From: Bacteroidia bacterium
GTDB lineage: Bacteria > Bacteroidota > Bacteroidia > Bacteroidales > GWA2-32-17
Length of the DNA stretch: 64,000 nt
NCBI GenBank assembly: GCA_016218155.1
Contig: JACREQ010000008.1
Location: 62,001-126,000 of the forward strand
Reading direction: 5' to 3'
Under the pieces are notes generated by a model, which worked only from the letters and a program-made list of their open reading frames with translations, was not told where the DNA came from and ran no database searches. The translations under genes were made by a program, and so were the position numbers. This document shows positions 51,164 to 60,447 of this stretch, piece after piece; position 1 is the stretch's first letter; each line of letters opens with the position of its first letter.

Positions 51164-53310
51164 TGCTTTATCAGTTTTAATGTTTCAGCCTTTCCGTTAA
51201 TTGTAACCGAAAGAAAATATACTCCACTTGTAATATCAGATTTTAAAATGTCTTTAACTGGTAAGTCACATGGACCGCTAAAAAATGTTTTCTTATAATT
51301 AGCAATCTTTTGACCTAGCATATTAGTAATAGATATTTCTACTTCTGAAGTTTCGTTTAAATCAATTACCAAAACAGACTCATTATTTATTGGATTTGGA
51401 TATAGATTTAAATTATTTGTTGCAGAAAGTGGTAAATTTTCAACATTTGTTAATTGATCTAAATTTATATTATCAATGAAAATTCCATTACCACTACCTG
51501 ATGTTACAACAAATTTAACTCTAATATTTGCTTTATTCATAAATGAAGTAGGGATATAAATATTTTCCATTCTCCATTCTGTTGTGCTTGGAGTAAAAGA
51601 ACTAACCAATGCACCACCATTAGTAGATAATGTTGCACCAGATTTTGTTTGTCTTAGTAACCAAGTAGAACCGCAATTATAAGAAATGTAAATCTGTAAT
51701 TTATCATTATCTGTTGCAGTTTTTTGAGCATAAGCAACCCAATAAGTAAAGAAATTACTAGGATTATTTCCTGCAAATAAAATATTTGGTGAATATAATT
51801 CGGAGGTTTGACCAGCCACATTACTTGCATTATTAACCTTTAATGAAGCCATGCCATCATAACCAATATTTGTTCTTACCCAATTAGATGTGCTATTACC
51901 TCTTATCAGCCAACTTTTGGTAGTATCTAAATAATTCGGAAATGAACTATCCTCAAAACTTTCTATCCAAGGGACGTTTTCACCTACAGTAGAATTCAGC
52001 ACTTGTATAATATCTGTCTTTGTTATTTGGTTGCTTCCACTGGTATTTGATGCGGTTAAGGTAGCACTATAATTTCCTGCTGAAGCATAAGAAACAATTG
52101 GGCTTATATCACTCGAAACAGCTGGAGTTCCTCCCGGGAACGACCATTGCAAAGAATATCCAGTATCAACATTCCATGTTAAATCAGTGAATTGAACTGT
52201 AATATTGTCGCAACTAAGTGATTTGTTATATTTAAAATCCGGTTCAGGAATACATATTTGTGAAATATAACCATCATTTGTACCAGTAGCAATTAAATTA
52301 GAAGCTGACCATAAATTATTTCGCCCACTTACCGAACTGTTTAAAGCTGCCCTCATTCTGGTCTTTTGCCCTTCTGTGTACATATTGCTACAATAGCTGT
52401 AATCCATATAATTCTGCACGTTGTCTAATTCTCCGCAAGTGTTTGCTGTTAAATTACAACTTGTATGACCTATAGTATTGGGAGTATCGGAAACACCATC
52501 ATCAATTCCGCAATTAGAAGCAAGTCCAGGCTCATTACTATTTCCCCAAGTATGTGCAAGATTCAAATAATGCCCAACTTCATGAGTTAGTGCCCTAGAG
52601 TAATTATAATTACCTGTTCCTATACTGCCAACGTAGGTTGCCAATATTATCACTCCATCTTTATTTACACCCCAAGCTCCAGAAACACTTGATGGATAAT
52701 AAGAATAACCTGCTGCACCAGACTCTAAATTGTTAGCTGTCCAAACATTTAAATATTTATTTCTAGGCCATGAAGGCGAAAGTAGCTTTGAATCATCATT
52801 CGCATTATATGTTTCACTTGTTACGGTTCTAACAATACCATCAGTACAATTTCCATTGGGATCAATCTGAGCTAATCGAAATTCAATATTTGAATTTGCA
52901 GCTATACCTAGAAATGCTGAGACAATATTTGCTGTGTCGGCATTTAACTTTTTATAATCTTCATTCAATATTCTTATCGCATCTAAAATCTGAACTTTTG
53001 AAATATTTTCTGCTCCGTAGTAGTGTAAAACATGGAACACTACCGGGATGACATAGACTGCTTCAGATTTTTGATTATTTTGAGAAAATTGTTTTGTGAA
53101 TAATTCGAGTTCGCTTTTAGCATTTAATGCATCCGGATTTTCAATTTCTGCACGTTGGTCTGCTTCAAATTCAGAGCATAAACGTGTTTGTGAAAAACCA
53201 TTAATAAAAGGAAATGTTAGAAATAACATTAAAATAATTTTCTTTGCTACTCTATTAAATAAAACACAAATGAATAGGTTTAATTTAGTTGCTGTTTTTA
53301 TATTTTGCAT
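51160..53310 (-). CDS. T9SS-secreted M43 (pappalysin-like) zinc metalloprotease, copy B
   Basis: 716 residues, the same domain order as copy A: zinc motif HEVGHYLNLAH, Met-turn NYMDYSYC, PKD domain, beta-sandwich and T9SS sorting domain ending TLKLIKQ. The two proteins are near-identical over most of their length and differ chiefly at the N-terminus and in scattered positions. This copy begins 30 bases after the CzcB-like adaptor gene and overlaps the PII-like gene, so it seems to be inserted within a metal-efflux operon. ATG codons at residue 1 and about residue 27 are both possible; the inner one gives the more normal signal peptide (MLFLTFPFINGFSQ). Confidence 0.88.
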   Translation of the reverse strand: MQNIKTATKLNLFICVLFNRVAKKIILMLFLTFPFINGFSQTRLCSEFEADQRAEIENPDALNAKSELELFTKQFSQNNQKSEAVYVIPVVFHVLHYYGAENISKVQILDAIRILNEDYKKLNADTANIVSAFLGIAANSNIEFRLAQIDPNGNCTDGIVRTVTSETYNANDDSKLLSPSWPRNKYLNVWTANNLESGAAGYSYYPSSVSGAWGVNKDGVIILATYVGSIGTGNYNYSRALTHEVGHYLNLAHTWGNSNEPGLASNCGIDDGVSDTPNTIGHTSCNLTANTCGELDNVQNYMDYSYCSNMYTEGQKTRMRAALNSSVSGRNNLWSASNLIATGTNDGYISQICIPEPDFKYNKSLSCDNITVQFTDLTWNVDTGYSLQWSFPGGTPAVSSDISPIVSYASAGNYSATLTASNTSGSNQITKTDIIQVLNSTVGENVPWIESFEDSSFPNYLDTTKSWLIRGNSTSNWVRTNIGYDGMASLKVNNASNVAGQTSELYSPNILFAGNNPSNFFTYWVAYAQKTATDNDKLQIYISYNCGSTWLLRQTKSGATLSTNGGALVSSFTPSTTEWRMENIYIPTSFMNKANIRVKFVVTSGSGNGIFIDNINLDQLTNVENLPLSATNNLNLYPNPINNESVLVIDLNETSEVEISITNMLGQKIANYKKTFFSGPCDLPVKDILKSDITSGVYFLSVTINGKAETLKLIKQ
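51700..51822 (-). repeat. 123-base block identical to 36008-36130
   Basis: Partner of the identical block in protease copy A. It encodes the part of the beta-sandwich domain around the VAGQTSELYSPNILF segment. Confidence 0.85.
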
Positions 53311-53340
53311 ATTACATATATTTTAAATTAATAATTTATT

Positions 53341-54519
53341 TTAACAAGCCATATCGCCAGCATTTTTCATTGCTGATAATAAATTATAAGCCCCTTTTAG
53401 AACAATTTTACTTTTTTGAAGATCGAAGTCTTTTGGCAAAATTACTTCTGTGTAACCATTGTCTGTTACACCTTTATTTACCTCGATCATTTCATATAAA
53501 GTAACAAACTTTTCACCTTCCTTTTTTCTTTCATAAAAGATGAAAATATAATGTTTATCCTCGAAAGAAAGTACTGCATCAGCAGGTAAAGCAGTAACAG
53601 AATCATTTTGAGTTTCAATTATTGCGTTTACATACATTCCGGGCAATAAGTTTTTATTCTCTTTCTCAACAGTAGCATATACCTTAATTGTTTTATCTGT
53701 ATTAATTGATTTTCCTACCTGATAAACAGTTGCATTTTGTTTGTTGTCAGGCTGATTTGGAATATTGAAACTGATTTTTTGGCCGATAGATATTTTATTA
53801 ATATCTTTCTCAAATACAGTTAGTTCTAATGTTAAGTTTTGCATATTAATAATTTCAACTATAACATCGGTAGGATTAACATACTTGCCAATATTAACAT
53901 TAACAGTTTTAACATAACCATTTATAGGTGATACAACAGAAATTGAACTTGAGATATTTTCAACCTGCAATTTCTTACCATCAATACCTATAAGTTTTAA
54001 TTTCTGATCGAGTGCATATACCTTTGATTGAAGGCTTTTGTACTCTGATAAAGCAAGTTGGTATGTTTTGTTAGAACTTACATTTTCTTTATTTAAATCC
54101 TTTTGCCTGTTGTATTCAGTTTCGGCATAATCAAGTTTGCTTTTACTTTCAATAAAGTTTTGTTGCAGTTCGATAAATTCAGGGTTTTCAATAACTGCAA
54201 CAACCTGACCTTTTGAAACAGGGCTACCTTGAACCAGACTAGTATTTTTAATATAGCCTCCCATTATTGCAGATATTGAAACCAGATTTTGTGGTGAAAC
54301 GCTTACAATTCCATTCACTTTAATTTCTGTACTTAATACTTTTTGCTCAATTGTACCAAGCTCAATACCGGATGATTTACCTTGAGCATCATTCATCTCA
54401 ACTGTATTAGGTGGAAGCACCTCATGTTCACCTTCATGTTCATTTGCCTCTTTTTTGCTATTGCAACTTAGTGTAAATAAGGCCAGTGCAAACAGTATAA
54501 AAAACAATTTTGTTTTCAT
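53341..54519 (-). CDS. czcB: CzcB-like RND adaptor lipoprotein
   Basis: 392 residues. Lipobox LSCN (C19) followed by a short acidic/His stretch (EHEGEHE). The core has the lipoyl half (MGGYIKNTSLVQGSPVSKGQ), a coiled-coil hairpin (about 115-175), and the second lipoyl and beta-barrel parts (ISVVSPINGYVKTV). Unlike the CusB-like adaptor at 27240 it has no cysteine-rich metal domains; a Cys is the final residue (GDMAC). It lies 39 bases after the RND-TolC fusion gene and completes that pump. Metal not determinable from sequence; Zn/Co/Ni/Cd are typical for the family. Confidence 0.88.
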   Translation of the reverse strand: MKTKLFFILFALALFTLSCNSKKEANEHEGEHEVLPPNTVEMNDAQGKSSGIELGTIEQKVLSTEIKVNGIVSVSPQNLVSISAIMGGYIKNTSLVQGSPVSKGQVVAVIENPEFIELQQNFIESKSKLDYAETEYNRQKDLNKENVSSNKTYQLALSEYKSLQSKVYALDQKLKLIGIDGKKLQVENISSSISVVSPINGYVKTVNVNIGKYVNPTDVIVEIINMQNLTLELTVFEKDINKISIGQKISFNIPNQPDNKQNATVYQVGKSINTDKTIKVYATVEKENKNLLPGMYVNAIIETQNDSVTALPADAVLSFEDKHYIFIFYERKKEGEKFVTLYEMIEVNKGVTDNGYTEVILPKDFDLQKSKIVLKGAYNLLSAMKNAGDMAC

Positions 54520-54558
54520 TTTATTATTATTTTTAGTTTATTTTACTTTTGTTAATAT

Positions 54559-57500
54559 TTAATTTGTTTTTCCTAACATTCTATCAATGTCTATTATCGA
54601 TTGATTATATTTACTTAATGTTAGCAAATAATTTGATTTTATTTCCAGTGCTTTATCAAGATTAAGTACATATTCCACATAATTAATATCACCAGCTACA
54701 TAGCTTTTACCTGATTGTTTAATAATCAAATCAGATTGCGGAATTGCATTCGTTTCATAATATTCTATGCTTGATTTGAGTTTCAAATATTCCTGCAAAA
54801 GCGTTTGAAATTCACCCTGTATCGCAGAATTATAATATTCATAATTATTCTGTGCAATTTGTTCGTTAATCTTAGATGCCTTTATTTTTGCAGATTGAGA
54901 AAAGAATAATATAGGAACAGCAACTCCAAACTGTACACCAGTAAAACGATACCCACTACTTAAATCTTTATTTGACTGATTAAAATAACCAACAGATAGG
55001 TCAGGCATTAATTTCAATCTTTCAACCTGAGTTTCTCTTCTGCTAATTTCAATTTGTTGCTTTATTATAGCAAGAGTTGGATTATTAAAAATAGCGGAAC
55101 TGTCAGATATAAACGCAAAATCGATTTTAAATAACATCGTGTCAGAAAGACTGATATTTTCTCTTTCATTAATAAGAACTTTCAGTTTCTGTTGACTGAT
55201 CTGAATATCTGCTTTTACCTGATTGATTAATGTTTTAATCTCCATAGAACGAGTCTGTGCTGTTACTTTTTCTAATAACGGACTTTCACCTTTTGCAGTT
55301 TTAAGTTCAGCTGCTTTAAGGAAATTGTAATAAAGTGAATCCTGATAAACAAGTAATTTAAGCAGGGAGTAATTATATAATTGCTGAACGTAAACTGATT
55401 TTACATTGCTTATGATTTCAGTTTTCGATAGCAATAAACCGTTTTCTGCATTCTTAACATAAGCATTTCCCAGTTTTGAACGACCAACATTTTGAAAAAC
55501 GGATGGGAAAGATTGTGAAATCGTAAAGCTATTATCTTTTACATATGAATTGGTTTGACCATTTGTATAGTCAAAACTGGTTTTTTCGTATTCCCAGCTT
55601 CCATTTTTAAGTTTTTTCTGATATTCAACTTGCAAAGCTGCCGATTTGATATAGCCATTGTTAGTCAATGCAGTTTGAATAATCTGATCGAGTGTATATG
55701 TCTTCGGATTATTAGTCTGAGCCTTTACAGTATTCAACGAACTAAATCCTGAAAAACACAAAATCATTAGGATTGTTTTTACAACAGGAGAAATTCCATT
55801 TTTTCTTTTTTTACCAGAAAACAAAATATAAAGTACCGGCAATACAATTAAAGTTAAAAGTGTAGCTGAAATTAATCCGCCAATAACAACGGTTGCTAAA
55901 GGTTTCTGAACTTCTGCTCCGGCTGAAGATGATAATGCCATTGGTAAAAATCCAAGTGAAGCAACAGCTGCTGTCATCAATACCGGGCGAAAACGTGATT
56001 TTATACCCTTAAAAACACGTTCATAAATGTCAGAAATATTTTCTTCTCTTTCCAGTCGATTAAATTCTGCAATTAAAACAATTCCATTCAGTACAGCAAC
56101 CCCAAACAAAGCGATAAACCCAACACCAGCCGAGATACTGAAATTCATATCACGAATATAAAGAGCAATTACACCACCTATCATAGATAGTGGAACAGCC
56201 GAATAAATAAGTAAGGTTTGTTTTAATGATTTGAAAGTAAAAAATAAAAGAACGAAAATTAATAATAAGGCTACAGGTACAGCAATTGACAACCTTTTAT
56301 TTGCTGCAACCAAGTTTTCAAATTGACCACCATAAGTAATATAATATCCCGGAGGAAGTTTTAATTTTTTATCGAGTATAGGACGGATTTCTTCAATAAT
56401 AGATTGAACATCCCTGTTACGTACATTGAATTGGATTGTAATACGACGTTTGGTACTTTCACGGGAAACCTGTGCAGTACCGGTTTTAATTTCAACAGAA
56501 GCAAGTTGGTCAAGTGTAATTTGATTACCGTTCGGTAATGGAACATACAGACTTCTAATAAACTCAATGTCATCTCTAAAATTTTTATTAAAACGGACTA
56601 CCAGATCGAAGCGTTTTTCTTCATCATATACCACTCCGGCAGAGCTACCAGCAAATGCAGTTTTTAGAATCAAATTAATGTCTTCTATGTTTAACCCATA
56701 TTGTGCAATCTTCTTTCTGTCGTATATTACCTGAACCTGCCCAGAGCCAGTTACTTTTTCTACATTTATATCTTCAACACCTGGCACATCACGAATTAGT
56801 TTTTCTATTTCATCAGCATTAGTTGCAAGTGTATCTAAATTATCTCCAAATATTTTCACTGCAACATCCTGCTTTGATCCAGTCATTAATTCATTAAATC
56901 TCATCTGAATGGGTTGTTGAAGTGTAAATACTACTCCTTTCAATACAGATAATTCTTCCTGCATCTTTTCCATCATTTCTTCCCTTGAGGAGGCACTTGT
57001 CCAATCTTTTTTATCTTTCATGACCATTATATAATCTCCTGTTTCCATCGGGGTAGGGTCAGTAGGAATTTCGCCTGTTCCGATTTTACATACTACATGT
57101 TCTACTTCAGGAAATTTTGACATTAAAATTTTATTAGCTTTCTCAACTGTTTCAATAGTATTAGATAAAGAACCACCTTGTAAAGTCATAACACCTGCTG
57201 CCAAATCTCCTTCTTCGAGTTGAGGAATAAATTCTCCTCCTAGTGAATTAAAAAGAAAAATGCTTCCGATGAATAATGAGACGGAAATTATAATAACTGA
57301 TATTTTGTGCTTTAATGAAAAATTTAATAATGGATCAAAAGCTTTGTGAAGTGCCTTCATTATTTTATCAGAAAATGTAGTTTTATGTTCTGTTTTCCTG
57401 CTTAAAAATAATGCTGATGCAACCGGAACATAGGTCAATGATAAAATAAGTGCGCCAAGAATTGCGAAGCTTACTGTTTGAGCCATTGGTCTAAACATTT

Positions 57501-58926
57501 TACCCTCAATTCCTACTAATGCAAGAATTGGCAAGTAAACTATTAATATAATAATTTGACCGAATGTAGCAGAGTTCATCATTCTTTTGGCAGAACTTAA
57601 AACTTCTCCATCCATTTGCTGTCGTGATAGCTTTTTAACTCCGACATGGTGCGTTGAACTTTGTGATATTCGATGTACCACGCTTTCGACAATAATAACA
57701 GCCCCATCGACAATCAACCCGAAATCAATTGCTCCCAAACTCATTAAGTTTCCTGAGACACCAAACAAATTCATTAATGAAATAGCAAAAAGCATAGATA
57801 AAGGAATAACTGATGCAACAATAAGCCCGGCTCTAAAATTTCCAAGTAGCAGAACTAAGATGAAAATAACTATTAAACCACCTTCTATAAGATTTTTTGA
57901 AACAGTTCCAACAGCACGGTCAACCAATTCTGTCCTGTCATAGAATGCTTCTATTTCGACTCCTTCGGGTAATGATTTTTGAATCAGCTTTATTCGCTCT
58001 TTCACACCATCAATAACTTCAGAAGCATTTTTGCCTTTAAGCATCATAACTACTCCGCCAACTGCTTCACCAATTGTATCAACTATAAATGCTCCGTATC
58101 TTGGGGCATTGCCAAACTGAACTTTTGCCACATCTTTTATTAAAATTGGTAAATCTTGATTGGTAGATTTAACAACAATATTTTCAATATCTTCAATAGA
58201 TGTAACAAGTCCGATGCCTCTGATAAAATAAGCTTGAGGTTTCTTATCAATGTATGCACTACCGGTATTCTGATTGTTTTTTTCCAGAGAATTAAAAATA
58301 TCAGTGAGTGTAATTCCCATCGCTTTTAATTGCTCAGGGTTTACAGAGACTTCATATTGCTGTAGAAACCCCCCATAGCTGTTTACATCTGCTACACCAT
58401 CAGTTCCAAGCATTTCACGTCGTACTATCCAATCCTGAATAGTACGCAGTTTCATGGCATCATATTTTTTCTCATATCCGGGTTTAACTCTCAATACATA
58501 CTGGTATATTTCACTCAATCCTGTAGATATTGGAGCCAATTGTGGTTTAGTAACTCCGGCAGGAATTAGCTCTTCGGCTTCTTTTAAGCGTTCAGAAATT
58601 TGCTGTCTTGCCCAATACATATCTACATTATCTTCAAACACTACTGTAACAACAGACAAACCTAATCGGGAAATAGATCGAAGCTCTACTTTATTAGGTA
58701 TATTCGCTACCGATATTTCAATTGGAGCTGTAATAAACTGTTCTACTTCATTAGCAGCCAATGTTGGAGCAATTGAAATAATATGCACCTGATTATTTGT
58801 AATATCAGGAACTGCATCAATGGGTAATTTCTTTAGAGAATATATACCCCAAGCAATTAAGGCTAATAAAAATAACCCTATTACTAATTTGTTATTTATC
58901 GAAAATTTAATGATTTTTTCTATCAT
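54559..58926 (-). CDS. czcA: RND metal efflux permease fused to a TolC-like outer-membrane protein
   Basis: 1455 residues. Residues 1 to ~1040 are a complete heavy-metal RND permease (FGLIVDGAVIIVESV relay region; FNELMTGSKQDVAVKIFG porter motif of the CzcA type; final helices GIVLIAEFNRLERE, VLPVLYILFSGKK). After a short basic linker comes a signal-peptide-like segment (about 1048-1068: hydrophobic core, then NTVKAQ), and residues ~1070-1455 form a TolC/OEP family protein with two helical repeats. The pump and channel are thus one reading frame with what looks like the old signal peptide inside. Similar fusions are known in Bacteroidota. Confidence 0.9.
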   Translation of the reverse strand: MIEKIIKFSINNKLVIGLFLLALIAWGIYSLKKLPIDAVPDITNNQVHIISIAPTLAANEVEQFITAPIEISVANIPNKVELRSISRLGLSVVTVVFEDNVDMYWARQQISERLKEAEELIPAGVTKPQLAPISTGLSEIYQYVLRVKPGYEKKYDAMKLRTIQDWIVRREMLGTDGVADVNSYGGFLQQYEVSVNPEQLKAMGITLTDIFNSLEKNNQNTGSAYIDKKPQAYFIRGIGLVTSIEDIENIVVKSTNQDLPILIKDVAKVQFGNAPRYGAFIVDTIGEAVGGVVMMLKGKNASEVIDGVKERIKLIQKSLPEGVEIEAFYDRTELVDRAVGTVSKNLIEGGLIVIFILVLLLGNFRAGLIVASVIPLSMLFAISLMNLFGVSGNLMSLGAIDFGLIVDGAVIIVESVVHRISQSSTHHVGVKKLSRQQMDGEVLSSAKRMMNSATFGQIIILIVYLPILALVGIEGKMFRPMAQTVSFAILGALILSLTYVPVASALFLSRKTEHKTTFSDKIMKALHKAFDPLLNFSLKHKISVIIISVSLFIGSIFLFNSLGGEFIPQLEEGDLAAGVMTLQGGSLSNTIETVEKANKILMSKFPEVEHVVCKIGTGEIPTDPTPMETGDYIMVMKDKKDWTSASSREEMMEKMQEELSVLKGVVFTLQQPIQMRFNELMTGSKQDVAVKIFGDNLDTLATNADEIEKLIRDVPGVEDINVEKVTGSGQVQVIYDRKKIAQYGLNIEDINLILKTAFAGSSAGVVYDEEKRFDLVVRFNKNFRDDIEFIRSLYVPLPNGNQITLDQLASVEIKTGTAQVSRESTKRRITIQFNVRNRDVQSIIEEIRPILDKKLKLPPGYYITYGGQFENLVAANKRLSIAVPVALLLIFVLLFFTFKSLKQTLLIYSAVPLSMIGGVIALYIRDMNFSISAGVGFIALFGVAVLNGIVLIAEFNRLEREENISDIYERVFKGIKSRFRPVLMTAAVASLGFLPMALSSSAGAEVQKPLATVVIGGLISATLLTLIVLPVLYILFSGKKRKNGISPVVKTILMILCFSGFSSLNTVKAQTNNPKTYTLDQIIQTALTNNGYIKSAALQVEYQKKLKNGSWEYEKTSFDYTNGQTNSYVKDNSFTISQSFPSVFQNVGRSKLGNAYVKNAENGLLLSKTEIISNVKSVYVQQLYNYSLLKLLVYQDSLYYNFLKAAELKTAKGESPLLEKVTAQTRSMEIKTLINQVKADIQISQQKLKVLINERENISLSDTMLFKIDFAFISDSSAIFNNPTLAIIKQQIEISRRETQVERLKLMPDLSVGYFNQSNKDLSSGYRFTGVQFGVAVPILFFSQSAKIKASKINEQIAQNNYEYYNSAIQGEFQTLLQEYLKLKSSIEYYETNAIPQSDLIIKQSGKSYVAGDINYVEYVLNLDKALEIKSNYLLTLSKYNQSIIDIDRMLGKTN

Positions 58927-58933
58927 AATTTAT

Positions 58934-59080
58934 TTATTTTACATGTACGGTGAAATAGTGATAAATTCTTGTAATAATGCCGAAAATCAGGATTAAGCAT
59001 ACTAAATAAATGAGGAACCACTTAACAATATACTTTGAATCGATTTTTTTCTTTTTTTTCTTCTTCTTTTTTGTTTTCAA
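58934..59080 (-). CDS. Small Lys-rich single-helix membrane protein (48 residues)
   Basis: A TTG at 59080 opens LKT followed by a run of nine lysines, IDSKY and one membrane helix (IVKWFLIYLVCLILIFG), ending HYFTVHVK and a TAA at 58934-58936. The stop is 7 bases before the ATG of the RND-TolC gene. The strong basic-then-hydrophobic pattern argues for a real membrane peptide with its N-terminus in the cytoplasm. No ATG is available in this frame, so the start is uncertain. It may be a small accessory subunit of the pump. Confidence 0.45.
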   Translation of the reverse strand: MKTKKKKKKKKKIDSKYIVKWFLIYLVCLILIFGIITRIYHYFTVHVK

Positions 59081-59199
59081 TTTTATTTGATAATTTAAAT
59101 ACTACGTGAATATGTTATGTTTCAATAAAGAAAACATAAAGATGATTAACAACGTGTAGAATTTAATAACGAAGTTAATCTAATCAGTAGTTATAAAAA

Positions 59200-59529
59200 T
59201 TATATTTTTGGCGGTTGCCAGAAAGAAAGAGAAAATTCAGAGAGAAATGGAACTCTGAAAAAATATTCTAATGCGGAAGGTTTAACCGAGATAGGTTTAA
59301 AAAATATCTGATATACAAAAGAAATACTTGATCCACAACAACTGCATGTACAGAAAGGAGAACAAAGGTCAACATCAGAAGAATGTGAATCGTTAGTTTG
59401 TTTACATAAATGTGTTAACTGAATATCATTTGACCTGTGATTATCAACACAAGGAATTAGTGTAAGACCCACTATATAAATACTTAATATGATTGTTAAG
59501 AATTTCAACTTATTTTCAGCTAATTTCAC
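59200..59529 (-). CDS. DUF6660-like Cys-rich small secreted protein
   Basis: 109 residues. N-terminal hydrophobic segment (about 10-26), then Cys/His-rich stretches ending in DLCSPFCTCSCCGSS, the diagnostic part of this small Bacteroidota family, and a hydrophobic C-terminus. The six closely spaced cysteines suggest metal binding. Found with Fur-type regulators and RND pumps in related genomes; function unknown. It lies 40 bases after the Fur-family gene. Confidence 0.65.
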   Translation of the reverse strand: MKLAENKLKFLTIILSIYIVGLTLIPCVDNHRSNDIQLTHLCKQTNDSHSSDVDLCSPFCTCSCCGSSISFVYQIFFKPISVKPSALEYFFRVPFLSEFSLSFWQPPKI

Positions 59530-59569
59530 TACAAAGATATATGTTTTTTATTGCAATTGAGTTGCAAAG

Positions 59570-59968
59570 TTATTTATGGCAATTAGCACATACACCTTTT
59601 ACTACCATGTTAATACTATCAAGTGTAAAGAGAACCGGCAGATTTACAGGAGGAACTGGAATTTCGGTCATGCAATAGGTTTGCTTGCATTTTGAGCATA
59701 AAAAATGAATATGTAAATCATTTGGATTACATTCACAGGTTTCATTGCACATAGCATACTTAACGGAGCCAGTGCCATCATCAATGCTATGTATAAGCTT
59801 ATTTTCTTCAAAAGTTTTTAAAGTCCTATATAAAGTAACTTTATCTACTTTATCAAATTTTTGTTCTAAATCAGCTAAACTAATGGCAACCTTTTGTTCC
59901 ATCAATACTTTTAAAACCAACTCACGCATTGCAGTTGGCTTGATATTCCTTTGATTAAGTTTATTCAT
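59570..59968 (-). CDS. Fur-family metal-responsive transcription repressor
   Basis: 132 residues, close to the family length. N-terminal winged helix (about 10-80; KPTAMRELVLKVLME, KVTLYRTLKTFEENKLIH), then the metal-binding dimer domain with the HIHFLCSKCKQTYC motif (CxxC plus histidines) and a final CANCHK CxxC. These two CxxC pairs bind the structural zinc. Fur, Zur and related members cannot be told apart by eye; the position next to Zn-type efflux suggests Zn or a similar metal. CAAATTTA on the plus strand (59973-59980), a minus-strand TAnnTTTG box, lies only 5 bases before its ATG and would make its transcript nearly leaderless. Confidence 0.85.
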   Translation of the reverse strand: MNKLNQRNIKPTAMRELVLKVLMEQKVAISLADLEQKFDKVDKVTLYRTLKTFEENKLIHSIDDGTGSVKYAMCNETCECNPNDLHIHFLCSKCKQTYCMTEIPVPPVNLPVLFTLDSINMVVKGVCANCHK

Positions 59969-60447
59969 AGTACAAATTTATAAGTTTTCGCTCAACCTTG
60001 TTCATTTTCTTTCAAACACTTTCATTTTTCATCATTTTCATTCACAAATTTTCAAGAATTATCAAGCACACTTTCGCCCTGCCAGAACTTGGAGGTAAAA
60101 TCAGGTTTTTTATTTCAATTCTTGTAGTAAAGTGAAAATATTTGAAAATTCTGACATAAGAAACGGAAATTAAAACATCTGTAACAAATTAACGTATTTT
60201 TGAATAAACAAACATTTTATGGCAAACAAATATAACACAATCAGAACGCCACCTACTTTAAAGAATTTGTAATAAAACAAAGTAAATCTTTATTAAAATA
60301 TCAATTAAAGCATCAAAATATGAGGAAGATATAATTTAGAGTTCCCCAAAAGATAATCGCGGTCTTTGCAGATTTGTCACAAGATTAAAAAAACTGCCAC
60401 CATCGAAATAGGATAGTGGCAGCTTTAAACAAATAAACTCCTATGAA
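59969..60447. other. 479-base intergenic stretch upstream of the Fur-family gene
   Basis: Near the Fur gene it is rich in repeated TTTCA/TTCATT units (60000-60050). No coding sequence is supported; an 18-codon frame at 60219-60272 (MANKY start) ends without similarity to anything. The right end holds the terminator of the TolC gene. Fur-family operator sites may lie here, but I cannot place a convincing palindrome. Confidence 0.45.
60387..60422 (-). terminator. Minus-strand terminator after the TolC-like gene
   Basis: Seven-base stem CTGCCAC (60394-60400) and GTGGCAG (60416-60422) with a fifteen-base loop; on the minus strand it is followed by seven U residues (A run 60387-60393). It lies 25 bases after the TolC gene stop and ends the third RND operon. 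Confidence 0.85.

Noticed and set aside
60219-60272. Short plus-strand gene (18 codons, MANKY start)
   Set aside because: Too short, no recognisable features, and no neighbouring gene partner.
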